From JBLEFH01 sp047345645 (lineage in GTDB: Bacteria > Pseudomonadota > Alphaproteobacteria > Rhodobacterales > Rhodobacteraceae): a stretch of 64,000 nucleotides of DNA. The DNA lies in NCBI GenBank assembly GCA_047345645.1, contig JBLEFH010000001.1; one strand, 5' to 3'. The translations under genes and the position numbers were made by a program. The notes under the pieces are model-generated. The model was not told where the DNA came from, made no database searches, and saw only the letters and a list, made by a program, of their open reading frames with translations. Positions 52,503-60,895 of this stretch are shown one piece after another. The stretch's first letter is position 1, and every line of letters begins with the position of its first letter.

Positions 52503-53852
52503 TTATCGACGTGCCGCGTTTTGCGTGATTTTCGCGGGTCCGACACGCATCAGAAGACCATATCCGAGCAGGAAAAGCAAAATCACAGGTGCGACACCGA
52601 GGGGTTGGCTGTCGGTCACGCGGGTCGCGAAACCGATGAGGAGCGGTGCGAGAAATGCGGTCGCTTTGCCGGTCATGGCGTAGAGGCCGAAGGCTTCGGT
52701 GATCGGGATTTCGTCCTTGGCCTGATGGACGAGCATGGTCCGCGAGGCGGCGCTCAGGGCCGCGCCGGCCGCGCCAATCATCCCGCCACAGCCGTAAAAG
52801 ACGAGGTTCGGAAGGTTCGAGCCGTCGGCGACGCTCATGAACAGCACTTGATCGGGACGCGTGGTGATCACGGTGATCGAGGTGAGGATCAGGAGCAGGA
52901 TGGCGACGCGGATCACCGGGCGCGGGCCGAAACGTTCATCGGCGAGACCGCCCAGAACGCCACCAATCGCGCCGATCAGCGCCGAGATGATCCCGAAAAT
53001 GCCAAGATCGAAGCTGGTCCAGCCAAGTACGCCCGCCGCATAGATCGCGCCGAAAGTGTAGATGCCCGCCAGCGCGTCGCGGTAGAACATGGAAGCGAGC
53101 AGGTAGTTCAAAAGGTTCGGTTTTTTCGGCAAGCTGCGGATGGAGCGTGCCAAATCGGAAAGCCCACTGGCTATGGTTCCGCGCACCGGTGCGACGTCGC
53201 GGGTCCAGAGGAAAAACGGGATAATGAAGATCAGAAACCAGAGCGCGGCGAAGGGTCCGGAGGCGCGGGCCGCGCCGCCTTCGATCTCGCCGAGGCCGAA
53301 GACAGGGCTAAGGCCGATCAGCGTGGTCTCCTTGCCATCGGCGGGCATAAAAAACGCCAGCATGATAAACAGCGACACAATCCCGCCAACATAGCCGAGC
53401 GCCCAGCCGAAACCGGAGATGCGGCCCATTTGTTTGTCGTCGCCGAGATCGGGGAGCATCGCGTTGGTCACGACAATCATCAGCTCCGCGGCGATAAAGG
53501 CGGCGCAATAGGCGAGCGCCATGGGCAGAATCGGGCTGTCCGACGCGGCGTTCCAGAGGCCGAGCACACCCAGAACGTAGATCACGGCCAGCCCCGCAAA
53601 CCACATTTTGCGCCGTCCGAGCGCGTCCGTCAGCGCGCCGAGGATCGGGGCGGCGAGGGCGACGGAGAGGGCCGCGACAAGGTTAATATCGGCCCATGCG
53701 GCTTGCCCGGCTGCGCCGCCGCCGTTGATCGCGGTCGCGATATAAGGCGCGAACACGAAGGTCAGGATGAGCGTGTAGAAGGGCTGGCTGGCCCAGTCGA
53801 AGAGCATCCAGCCCCAGATCGCGCGCTTCTCCATTCCCCGTGTCGTTTCCAT
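52503..53852 (-). CDS. MFS transporter, UMF1/Atg22-like
   Basis: A 449-residue inner-membrane protein with 12 predicted helices. It starts AIWGWMLFDWASQPFYTLIL, the signature opening of the UMF1 (Atg22-like) branch, and carries GALTDALGRRKMWF at the loop 2-3 position. Helix-rich ends include FLAPLLIGFATRVTDSQPLG. The substrate is unknown for bacterial members; yeast Atg22 exports amino acids. Its start directly abuts the thioesterase stop, so both genes are co-transcribed. Confidence 0.9.
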   Translation of the reverse strand: METTRGMEKRAIWGWMLFDWASQPFYTLILTFVFAPYIATAINGGGAAGQAAWADINLVAALSVALAAPILGALTDALGRRKMWFAGLAVIYVLGVLGLWNAASDSPILPMALAYCAAFIAAELMIVVTNAMLPDLGDDKQMGRISGFGWALGYVGGIVSLFIMLAFFMPADGKETTLIGLSPVFGLGEIEGGAARASGPFAALWFLIFIIPFFLWTRDVAPVRGTIASGLSDLARSIRSLPKKPNLLNYLLASMFYRDALAGIYTFGAIYAAGVLGWTSFDLGIFGIISALIGAIGGVLGGLADERFGPRPVIRVAILLLILTSITVITTRPDQVLFMSVADGSNLPNLVFYGCGGMIGAAGAALSAASRTMLVHQAKDEIPITEAFGLYAMTGKATAFLAPLLIGFATRVTDSQPLGVAPVILLFLLGYGLLMRVGPAKITQNAARR

Positions 53853-54383
53853 TCAGACCTCCGGCGGCCAGGTCCGGTGGACCTCGTTGTCAATCCAGCC
53901 CTGCACCCATCTGGGCAGTTCCGGCCGCCAGTCAGGACGGCCAAAGGCGTCGGCAATCCTGTCCGTTGCGACGATGCCGCTCTCATCCGTCGCCGCGAGC
54001 CGCAACAGCGCGGAATTGCAGCAGGTTTCGCCCAGCCACATACTCTGCATCATGTAAATAAACCGTTCATCGCGCCCGATGACGCCGGTCCGCAGGCGGA
54101 ATTTGTTGAAAAGCCGCACCCGGCGGCGATAGCGCGGCGTGGAGCCGGCAACGGTGATGCCCCAACCCTTGTCCTTGAACGTGTCGATCGCGCCGACCCG
54201 GCGCATCCAGCTCAGTCGCCCAATATCGTAGAGCGTCAGCACGCGGCCATTATTCATCTCCATCCAGAAGTCGATATCGCCCGGATGGCACCGCATTTCA
54301 AATTCGTGGACATCTTCCAACTCAAGCTTGCTCATGTCCTTGGCGCGCCAGTAATGCCAGCCGAATCTGAGTGCGGGATACAT
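53853..54383 (-). CDS. Acyl-CoA thioesterase-like hotdog-fold protein
   Basis: A 176-residue protein with a hotdog-fold pattern: DVHEFEMRCHPGDIDFWMEM and NNGRVLTLYDIGRLSWMRR, where the Asp/Asn region resembles 4-hydroxybenzoyl-CoA thioesterase/THEM6 proteins. GSTPRYRRRVRLFNKFRLRT is the adjoining strand. It would hydrolyse an acyl-CoA, but the substrate is not evident. It leads a two-gene run with the MFS transporter. Confidence 0.8.
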   Translation of the reverse strand: MYPALRFGWHYWRAKDMSKLELEDVHEFEMRCHPGDIDFWMEMNNGRVLTLYDIGRLSWMRRVGAIDTFKDKGWGITVAGSTPRYRRRVRLFNKFRLRTGVIGRDERFIYMMQSMWLGETCCNSALLRLAATDESGIVATDRIADAFGRPDWRPELPRWVQGWIDNEVHRTWPPEV

Positions 54384-54504
54384 CGGGTTCTCCTGAAAAG
54401 GGACGTGCGCGCAAAGCGATGCACGGGGGCGCGCGGCTTGTCAAACCTTGCGGCGCGTAAAACCCTGCCTTACCTAGAGTTGAACCGAGAAACGGAGCAA
54501 TATC

Positions 54505-54786
54505 GTGACTTCACTTGCGCAAATTCTGCTGATGGTCCTCAATGTGGCCCAGTTCATCGTCATCGCCCATGTCATCATGAGCTGGCTGATCAGTTTCAAC
54601 ATTCTGAACCTGCACCAGCCGATTGTGCGGTCGATCTGGAACGGTCTCGAAGGGCTGCTGGCGCCGCTTTATGATCCGGTGCGGCGGATGTTGCCGCAGA
54701 TGGGTGGTCTCGATTTCGCACCGCTCGTGGTGTTGCTCGGCATTTTCGCGCTGCAAACCATCATCATCAATAATCTGGTATACTGA
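54505..54786 (+). CDS. YggT family membrane protein
   Basis: A 93-residue protein with two hydrophobic helices (LAQILLMVLNVAQFIVIAHV and FAPLVVLLGIFALQTIIIN) flanking the family's LLAPLYDPVRRMLPQMGGLD motif. YggT proteins occur with cell-division and envelope genes; a role in osmotic or division-site function is suspected. The stop shares a base with the start of the DUF167 gene. Confidence 0.92.
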   Translation: MTSLAQILLMVLNVAQFIVIAHVIMSWLISFNILNLHQPIVRSIWNGLEGLLAPLYDPVRRMLPQMGGLDFAPLVVLLGIFALQTIIINNLVY

Positions 54787-55097
54787 TGCCCGCCGAGGCG
54801 GGGACGGATGGCGTCCGGCTTCGGCTTCTGGCCAGTCCGCGCGCCAGCCGCACCGCCTTTGGGGATGTCGTGACCGCGCCGGACGGGCGTAAAGCGTTGA
54901 AAATAAAAGTGGCGGCTCCTCCAGTGGACGGGGCCGCCAATCGTTCGATCATTGATTATCTCGCCAAGACGCTCGCCCTCCCGAAATCGGCCGTCGAGAT
55001 CGACAAGGGCGCAACCGGACGGCTGAAAACCGTCCGTCTCAGTGGCGCGCCCGAGGAGATCATGGCGCGTTTGTCGCCTTATTTGGTAAAGGCCTGA
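54786..55097 (+). CDS. DUF167 (YggU) family protein
   Basis: A 103-residue protein. LRLLASPRASRTAFGDV, LKIKVAAPPVDGAANRSIID and LPKSAVEIDKGATGRLKTV are the YggU/DUF167 fold core. The structure is known in the family but function is not. The yggT-yggU pairing is conserved in many proteobacteria. Its last 19 bases overlap the msrA gene on the other strand. Confidence 0.92.
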   Translation: MPAEAGTDGVRLRLLASPRASRTAFGDVVTAPDGRKALKIKVAAPPVDGAANRSIIDYLAKTLALPKSAVEIDKGATGRLKTVRLSGAPEEIMARLSPYLVKA

Positions 55098-55702
55098 TCG
55101 CCCCAGACCTGCCGCACCCGCTGATCGCGCCCGCACGCCTGACGGTAACGCTCATAGGCATCAGCGCGTGTGATCACACCGAAACGGGTCAACGCCCGCG
55201 CGTCGGATTGGTAGTAATTCTGGTGATAATCTTCGGCGACCGTGAAGGTCGCGGCATCGAGGATCGGCGTCACCACGGTCTGGTCAAGCGCCGCTTCGGC
55301 CTCGGCTTTCACCTTCTCGGCAACCGCGCGTTCCTCCGGGGTGGCCACAAAAATCGCCGTCCGGTAGCTTGACCCACGGTCGCAGAACTGCCCCCCATCA
55401 TCGGTCACGTCCACAGTGCGCAGGAAATAGGTCAGCAGGTCTTCGGTCGGCAGAACCGCCGGATCATAGCTGATCTTTACTGCTTCATAGTGGCCTGTGT
55501 TCCCGCCCGTCACCTGATCATAGGTTGGGTTCGGGGTGGTGCCGCCGGTATAGCCGGACACGGTGTCGCTCACGCCGTTCAGCTTGTCGAAATCGGCCTC
55601 AACGCACCAGAAACAGCCTCCCGCGACCACGATATCTGCGGCGGGAACCACGGTCGGCGTCAGGGCAAAGAGCGCGGCTGCGGCGAGTTTCGTTTTCATC
55701 AT
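55079..55702 (-). CDS. msrA: Exported peptide-methionine (S)-S-oxide reductase
   Basis: A 207-residue MsrA. The catalytic VAGGCFWCVEADFDKLNGV (Cys in GCFWC) and the family's GYTGGTTPNPTYDQV and GHYEAVKISYDPAVLP segments are intact. A signal peptide (MMKTKLAAAALFALTPTVVP, cleaved near AA-DI) points to the periplasm, unlike the cytoplasmic MsrA of E. coli. ATG 55702 is about 7 bases after GGAG; a second ATG follows directly. It ends tail to tail with the DUF167 gene. Confidence 0.93.
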   Translation of the reverse strand: MMKTKLAAAALFALTPTVVPAADIVVAGGCFWCVEADFDKLNGVSDTVSGYTGGTTPNPTYDQVTGGNTGHYEAVKISYDPAVLPTEDLLTYFLRTVDVTDDGGQFCDRGSSYRTAIFVATPEERAVAEKVKAEAEAALDQTVVTPILDAATFTVAEDYHQNYYQSDARALTRFGVITRADAYERYRQACGRDQRVRQVWGDQAFTK

Positions 55703-56096
55703 GGAACACTCCAACTTGTTTAATCATGCGGCCCGAGGGTCGGCGTCAACACTCCGCGTCCGACCCCTTCGATGCGCGTCATACACGGGCCTTCTGTCAC
55801 ATCTACGGTGAAAAAGCGATGAAAGTTGCGATCACATCCTGTCGTGCAGGGCGTTAAGCGAACGGTAAGATTGGTGAAGTAAGCAGGCGCGGACTGGTCG
55901 GATCCGGTTCGCTCGCGCGGCGCGCCGGAAATATTTCGAATAATGGTTAAAATTGAGGAGAGCCTGCGGACGCTGGTCAAAAGCGCGGTTTTGTGATTGA
56001 ACTTACCTAGGGTCAGGCCATTAAGTGCTTGAACATAAATTTCTTCTGTGGTCTGAAAGAAGAAATAATGATGCTACATAACCTTATGGAGGCGTT
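55703..56096. other. 394-base interval without a recognised gene
   Basis: This is the longest gene-free stretch in the window. It must hold the msrA promoter (leftward) and that of the small Met-rich gene (rightward). The right part, from about 55930, is AT-rich. I saw no hairpin, repeat or RNA gene I can name. An 86-residue frame on the minus strand and a 17-codon frame at 55943 are not convincing. Confidence 0.55.
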
Positions 56097-56378
56097 ATGT
56101 TTTGTGGTTGGATGGATGTCGCGGCGACGGGAACGCAGATGGCGTTGCAGGCGGGCGATGTGATGTCTTGCCGCATCGGGCGCATGGCGCTTGGCCAGAT
56201 GGGACTGGCCGAAATGACCGAAATGATGATGGAAAAGCCCTTCGCTTTTGCGGAGGCTCTGGGCGATGCGCAATTCGCGATGTTCACCGGCGAAGCGCCC
56301 GCGCAAATCGCCGTGGCGGCGCTCATTCCGATCCAGCGGACCGTGGCGCGCAATGTCGCGCATTACCGCAAAGGTTAA
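56097..56378 (+). CDS. Small methionine-rich protein of unknown function
   Basis: A 93-residue protein with 11 methionines, eight of them in residues 15-45 (for example MALGQMGLAEMTEMMMEKPF). The rest is mostly Ala-rich helix ending AALIPIQRTVARNVAHYRKG. There is no signal peptide. GGAGG lies 5 bases before the ATG and a terminator closes the gene, both supporting a real monocistronic gene. The pattern of an amphipathic, Ala/Met-rich helix resembles small phasin-like or granule-associated proteins of Rhodobacteraceae, but I cannot assign a family. Confidence 0.7.
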   Translation: MFCGWMDVAATGTQMALQAGDVMSCRIGRMALGQMGLAEMTEMMMEKPFAFAEALGDAQFAMFTGEAPAQIAVAALIPIQRTVARNVAHYRKG

Positions 56379-56402
56379 GTCAAAGCTTTAGATCGCAACG
56401 AG

Positions 56403-56429
56403 AAAGAGGGGCCGAAGCCCCTCTTTTTT
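56403..56429. terminator. Bidirectional rho-independent terminator
   Basis: A perfect 10-base stem (56403-56412 with 56417-56426) has the loop CGAA, with a T run to 56429 on the plus strand and A-rich sequence at the other end. It serves the small Met-rich gene and the convergent argG, which stops at 56432. Confidence 0.92.
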
Positions 56430-56431
56430 GA

Positions 56432-57658
56432 TTATTTATTCCGGCGATCCCGTGCCGCGAGCAGTTTGAGCCGCAGCGCGTTAATCTTAATAAAGCCCGC
56501 CGCATCCTTCTGATCATAAGCGCCAGCGTCATCCTCGAAGGTGACGTGGGCTTCCGAATAGAGGCTCTCATCGGACCAGCGGCCCACCGTATGAACCGAG
56601 CCTTTGTAAAGTTTAAGGCGCACCGTGCCGGACACATGCTCCTGACTCTTGTCGATCGCCGCCTGAAGCATTTCGCGCTCCGGGCTGAACCAAAAACCGT
56701 TATAAATCAACTCGGCATAGCGGGGCATCAACTCGTCTTTGAGATGCGCCGCGCCGCGGTCGAGGGTGATTTGCTCAATCCCCCGATGCGCTTCGAGCAG
56801 CACCGTGCCGCCGGGGGTCTCATAGATCCCGCGCGATTTCATGCCAACGAAACGTCCTTCAACGAGATCGAGACGGCCCACACCATGTTTGCCGCCAATC
56901 TCGTTCAGCTTGGTCAGCAGCGTCGCCGGGCTCATTGCCTCACCATTAATCGCGACCGCATCACCTTTTTCGAACGTGATTTCAATATATTCGGGCGTAT
57001 CCGGCGCTTTCTCCGGGTCGGTGGTGCGCTGGTAAACGTAATCGGGCGCTTCCTCCGCCGGATCTTCCAGAACCTTGCCCTCGGACGACGTGTGCAGCAG
57101 ATTCGCATCGACGGAGAACGGCGCTTCGCCGCGCTTGTCCTTCGCGATAGGGATCTGATTTTCCTCGGCAAATTGCAGAAGTTTGGTGCGGCTCGTCAGG
57201 TCCCACTCCCGCCACGGCGCGATCACTTTGATCTCCGGGTTCAGCGCATAGGCCGAAAGCTCAAACCGCACCTGATCATTGCCCTTGCCAGTGGCCCCAT
57301 GCGCCACCGCGTCCGCACCGGTTTCCCCAGCGATTTCAACAAGACGTTTGGAAATCAGCGGGCGCGCAATCGACGTGCCGAGCAGGTAAAGCCCCTCGTA
57401 AACCGCATTCGCGCGGAACATCGGGAATACAAAATCGCGGACAAACTCTTCGCGCACATCTTCGATAAAGATGTTTTCCGGTTTGATCCCAAGGAGTTCG
57501 GCCTTCTTACGCGCCGGCTCCAACTCTTCGCCCTGACCGAGATCGGCGGTGAAGGTCACGACTTCGCACCCATATTCCGTTTGCAGCCATTTCAGGATGA
57601 TGGAGGTGTCGAGCCCCCCGGAATAGGCGAGAACCACTTTTTTAGGTTTATTGCTCAT
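56432..57658 (-). CDS. argG: Argininosuccinate synthase
   Basis: A 408-residue enzyme. VVLAYSGGLDTSIILKWL is the ATP pyrophosphatase P-loop, and GATGKGNDQVRFELSAYAL binds aspartate and citrulline. It joins citrulline and aspartate using ATP, the penultimate step of arginine synthesis. The product pathway feeds arginine to speA (38610-40517), although the two genes are not linked. Normal length for type 1 enzymes. Confidence 0.97.
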   Translation of the reverse strand: MSNKPKKVVLAYSGGLDTSIILKWLQTEYGCEVVTFTADLGQGEELEPARKKAELLGIKPENIFIEDVREEFVRDFVFPMFRANAVYEGLYLLGTSIARPLISKRLVEIAGETGADAVAHGATGKGNDQVRFELSAYALNPEIKVIAPWREWDLTSRTKLLQFAEENQIPIAKDKRGEAPFSVDANLLHTSSEGKVLEDPAEEAPDYVYQRTTDPEKAPDTPEYIEITFEKGDAVAINGEAMSPATLLTKLNEIGGKHGVGRLDLVEGRFVGMKSRGIYETPGGTVLLEAHRGIEQITLDRGAAHLKDELMPRYAELIYNGFWFSPEREMLQAAIDKSQEHVSGTVRLKLYKGSVHTVGRWSDESLYSEAHVTFEDDAGAYDQKDAAGFIKINALRLKLLAARDRRNK

Positions 57659-57717
57659 ATCAATCCCCTTGGCTGGTTTTCTGCTCTCTAGGGCCTTGGA
57701 CGCATCGCTGCAAGGGT

Positions 57718-59547
57718 TCAGAGGCGCATTCTGACGCCAATCCAGCCTTCGCTGTGGTTAACGATTTCGCAGGAAGGCAGGATCGATGTCGCCAATTTGC
57801 CGACCCGTTCGGAGCTGCAAGGGAAGAGCAGGCTCGCGTCCTGAATCGGTGTGAACCCGAAAAGCGGCGCGTTGGAGACGTGGATCGGGCTGTGGCCGGA
57901 GATGTAATTTGCAATCGCATCGCGCCCCGACAGGCGCGTCTCCAGTATGACCGGCGTGCGCTGCGCAGGCGCGAAATCGCCCCCGCCGCCTTGGCGGAAG
58001 TTGTTGGTAATCAACACGAAACGATCTTCGGGGGACAGCGGGCGGCCCTGATGGCGGATATTCTGAACCCGCCGGATCTCGCCGCCGCGTCCGGGCGTGG
58101 CCGCCAGATCAATGTCGTAATCGAGATCGGGGATCACGTCGAAATTATAGATCGGTTTGTCGATCCGCAGCGCGAAGCGGTCGCGCTCGCCGGGCAGAAT
58201 CGTGGTGAACACGCTGCTAGAGCGCTCCAGCCATTCGGCGATATCCGCACCGGTTACATCCAGTGCCATCAATGTGTTGGGGTAAATATAAAGGTCGAAC
58301 ACATGCCGCACGCGTAGCGGCCCGGCGGGAACGTCTACAAACAACTCCTCCGCCCCCGGTTCGCCGCCGCGGAAGGGCGCGACCGCCGCGAGCAGCGGGC
58401 GCTCTGCCATCGCGTCGGGCAAAAGCGGGCGCACCGCATGTTTATGCGCTTCGCTGATCAGGCGCAGCGACGGGTCCACGCCGAGCATGGTGAGATAAGA
58501 GTAAAGCGCGATCTGCGTCTCGCCGAGCGGTTTTGCCATCACACCGCGTGAGCGAGTGTGGTAGGGGGCAAAACGGGTCGCGAGTTCTTCATCCTCGGGC
58601 GCAACGGACTGGCCGCGATGGTCGGTAATGCCCCGCAAATGCGCGTGGCTGTGGGTTTTCTCCCAACCATTCGGCCCATGCTCCAGCGTGAAGTCAATCA
58701 GCCCGATATGGCTCCCCCAAACGCCGGGCTGCACCAGCGGCGTGCCGTAAACCTTACCACCCTTGTAATCGACTTCATGGCCGTAATTGCCGGGCATGGG
58801 GAAGGTCATATGGGTGTGGCCCGCGACGACGCCATCAATGCCGGGCAGGGCGGCGATCTCAGCGGCCATATTGTCGTCCGGCGCGGTGCCGGGCAGCAAT
58901 TCCAAGCCGCTATGGGCCATAGCGATCACCAGATCCGCGCCCTCATCGCGCAGCGCCGCCGACTCGCGGGCGACCGTCGCGATCATCGGCAGAGCGCGAT
59001 ATTTCCCGTCGAGTTGCTTGGCCGCCCAGGACATCACACGCGGCGGCATCACGCCGACCAGCCCGACCCGCAGAGGCGCGAGATCCGGCGCGATGTCCAC
59101 GTTGAAAATGATCCGGCTCCGCCCCAGAGTCGCGCCCGTGCTGCCATCCTCGCGAAGCTGCGTAATATTGGCGCAGAGAATGGCCGGGCCGTCGTTGCGC
59201 TTCATCCGCTCGGTCGTGTCGAGGCCAAAATCAAGATCATGGTTACCGAGGTTGATCGCCGCGCAGCCAAGCGCACTCAGCGCGGCCACCATCGGGTTCA
59301 GCGCCTCATCCTGCACAATCTCGCCCAAAGGGCCGCCCTGAATGAGATCGCCATTATCAACGAAAAGCGTCGACTCCACCTCGGCTTGCGCCTGCCGGAT
59401 CAGCGTCGCGGTGCGGATCAAACCGATTTTGTCGCTCGGCTCGTCCCGATAATAATCGAACGGGAACAAGTTCGCGTGCAGATCACTCGTTGCGATCAGG
59501 CGAAACTGGTGTTGGGTCACGTTGGTCCAGTCCGTAAAATTGTTCAT
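57718..59547 (-). CDS. cpdB: 2',3'-cyclic-nucleotide 2'-phosphodiesterase/3'-nucleotidase
   Basis: A 609-residue protein: a calcineurin-like phosphoesterase domain (LIATSDLHANLFPFDYY, NLGNHDLDFGLD, GVVAGHTHMTFPMPGNYGHE) then the 5'-nucleotidase C-terminal domain (about 340-570). It matches CpdB, which degrades 2',3'-cyclic nucleotides and 3'-nucleotides, normally in the periplasm. No signal peptide is visible at ATG 59547 nor at the in-frame ATG at 59598 upstream, so it would stay in the cytoplasm. It diverges from ilvA with 100 bases between. Confidence 0.88.
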   Translation of the reverse strand: MNNFTDWTNVTQHQFRLIATSDLHANLFPFDYYRDEPSDKIGLIRTATLIRQAQAEVESTLFVDNGDLIQGGPLGEIVQDEALNPMVAALSALGCAAINLGNHDLDFGLDTTERMKRNDGPAILCANITQLREDGSTGATLGRSRIIFNVDIAPDLAPLRVGLVGVMPPRVMSWAAKQLDGKYRALPMIATVARESAALRDEGADLVIAMAHSGLELLPGTAPDDNMAAEIAALPGIDGVVAGHTHMTFPMPGNYGHEVDYKGGKVYGTPLVQPGVWGSHIGLIDFTLEHGPNGWEKTHSHAHLRGITDHRGQSVAPEDEELATRFAPYHTRSRGVMAKPLGETQIALYSYLTMLGVDPSLRLISEAHKHAVRPLLPDAMAERPLLAAVAPFRGGEPGAEELFVDVPAGPLRVRHVFDLYIYPNTLMALDVTGADIAEWLERSSSVFTTILPGERDRFALRIDKPIYNFDVIPDLDYDIDLAATPGRGGEIRRVQNIRHQGRPLSPEDRFVLITNNFRQGGGGDFAPAQRTPVILETRLSGRDAIANYISGHSPIHVSNAPLFGFTPIQDASLLFPCSSERVGKLATSILPSCEIVNHSEGWIGVRMRL

Positions 59548-59647
59548 ATCCGATGTAACAGCCGTCGTCGCACCGATCAATCTTTCGTGCAAGCGCACAT
59601 TGCTGTTTCAGGCGGATCGTGGTGAAAAGGCGCTGAAGGAGACTGTT

Positions 59648-60895
59648 ATGAGCGCATTTACGACAGGCGCGCGTCAGGCGGAAGCGGCGCTGCGCGATCT
59701 GTTCCCGGCCACGCCTCTGCAACGCAATGAGATGCTGTCCGGGCTTTACGACGCGGATATCTGGCTGAAACGGGAGGATCTTTCCCCGGTGCGGTCCTAT
59801 AAAATTCGCGGTGCGTTCAATGCGATGCGCAAGCATTTGGCGCAGAACCCGGAGGCGAAGCGGTTCGTCTGCGCCTCGGCGGGCAACCATGCGCAGGGCT
59901 TCGCCTTCGCCTGTCAGCATTTCGGCGTGGACGGCACGGTGTTCATGCCGGTGACGACGCCCCAGCAGAAAATCGAGAAAACACGAGTCTTCGGCGGCGA
60001 GAATATCAGCATCGAGCTGACCGGCGATTATTTCGACCAGACGCTGACCACGGCGAAGCTTTTCTGCGAGAAAGAGGGCGCGAGTTTTCTGCCGCCCTAC
60101 GATTCCGACGATATCATCGAGGGGCAGGCCAGCGTCGCGGTTGAGGCGCTGGAGCAGCTTGGCCGCGCCCCGGATCTCGTTGTCGTGCCCGTGGGCGGGG
60201 GCGGCGTTTCCGCTGGGATCGCCAAATATCTCGCCGATGAAGCGCCCGAGACGGAGCTGCGTTTTGTCGAGCCGACCGGCGCGCCGAGCCTGCAAACCGC
60301 GCTGAAACAGGGCGAGCTGGTCACACTCAACGCGGTTGATAATTTCGTGGATGGCGCGTCGGTCGCCCGGATCGGCAACGCAAATTTCGAGGTGCTGAAA
60401 CGCTTTAGCGCGGAGCATTGCCTTGATGTGCCGGAGAACCGGATTTGCCAGACCATGCTGACGATGCTCAACCATGAAGGCATCGTGCTGGAGCCCGCGG
60501 GGGCGCTCACGGTCGATGTGCTTCAGGACCTGCGCGACGAGATCCGCGGCAAAACGGTCATCTGCGTGGTCTCCGGCGGGAATTTCGACTTTGAGCGCCT
60601 GCCTGAGGTCAAGGAGCGCGCGATGCGGTACTCGGGGACCAAGAAATATTTCATCATCCGCTTCCCGCAACGTCCCGGCGCGCTGCGCGACTTCCTGCAT
60701 TTGCTGGGGCCGAATGACGACGTGGCGCGGTTCGAATATCTCAAGAAATCGGCGCGCAATTTCGGCTCCGTCCTGCTCGGCGTCGAGACCGATGACGCCT
60801 CGAACTTCCCCGGCCTTGAGGCGCGGATGGAGGCGGCGGGCTTCTCCTATATCGACATTACCGACAATGACACCATTACGGGGCTGATCGTATGA
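59648..60895 (+). CDS. ilvA: Threonine ammonia-lyase, short-regulatory-domain type
   Basis: A 415-residue PLP enzyme. SYKIRGAFNAMRKHL carries the PLP lysine, ASAGNHAQGFAFAC and VPVGGGGVSAGIAKYLADEA bind substrate and PLP, and a single ACT-like regulatory domain follows (KYFIIRFPQRPGALRDFL to the end, about 85 residues). It turns threonine into 2-oxobutanoate for isoleucine synthesis. ATG 59648 follows GAAGGAGA. It overlaps the downstream hydrolase gene by ATGA. Confidence 0.95.
   Translation: MSAFTTGARQAEAALRDLFPATPLQRNEMLSGLYDADIWLKREDLSPVRSYKIRGAFNAMRKHLAQNPEAKRFVCASAGNHAQGFAFACQHFGVDGTVFMPVTTPQQKIEKTRVFGGENISIELTGDYFDQTLTTAKLFCEKEGASFLPPYDSDDIIEGQASVAVEALEQLGRAPDLVVVPVGGGGVSAGIAKYLADEAPETELRFVEPTGAPSLQTALKQGELVTLNAVDNFVDGASVARIGNANFEVLKRFSAEHCLDVPENRICQTMLTMLNHEGIVLEPAGALTVDVLQDLRDEIRGKTVICVVSGGNFDFERLPEVKERAMRYSGTKKYFIIRFPQRPGALRDFLHLLGPNDDVARFEYLKKSARNFGSVLLGVETDDASNFPGLEARMEAAGFSYIDITDNDTITGLIV

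Noticed and set aside
52236..54674. 812-residue open frame on the plus strand
   Set aside because: Antisense to mepA, the MFS transporter and the thioesterase; crosses three well-supported genes and has shadow-frame composition.
55720..55980. 86-residue frame on the minus strand upstream of msrA
   Set aside because: No ribosome site and no consistent protein pattern; likely intergenic.
55943..55996. 17-codon frame (MVKIEESLRTLVKSAVL)
   Set aside because: Length and good helical pattern drew attention, but there is no ribosome site or other support.
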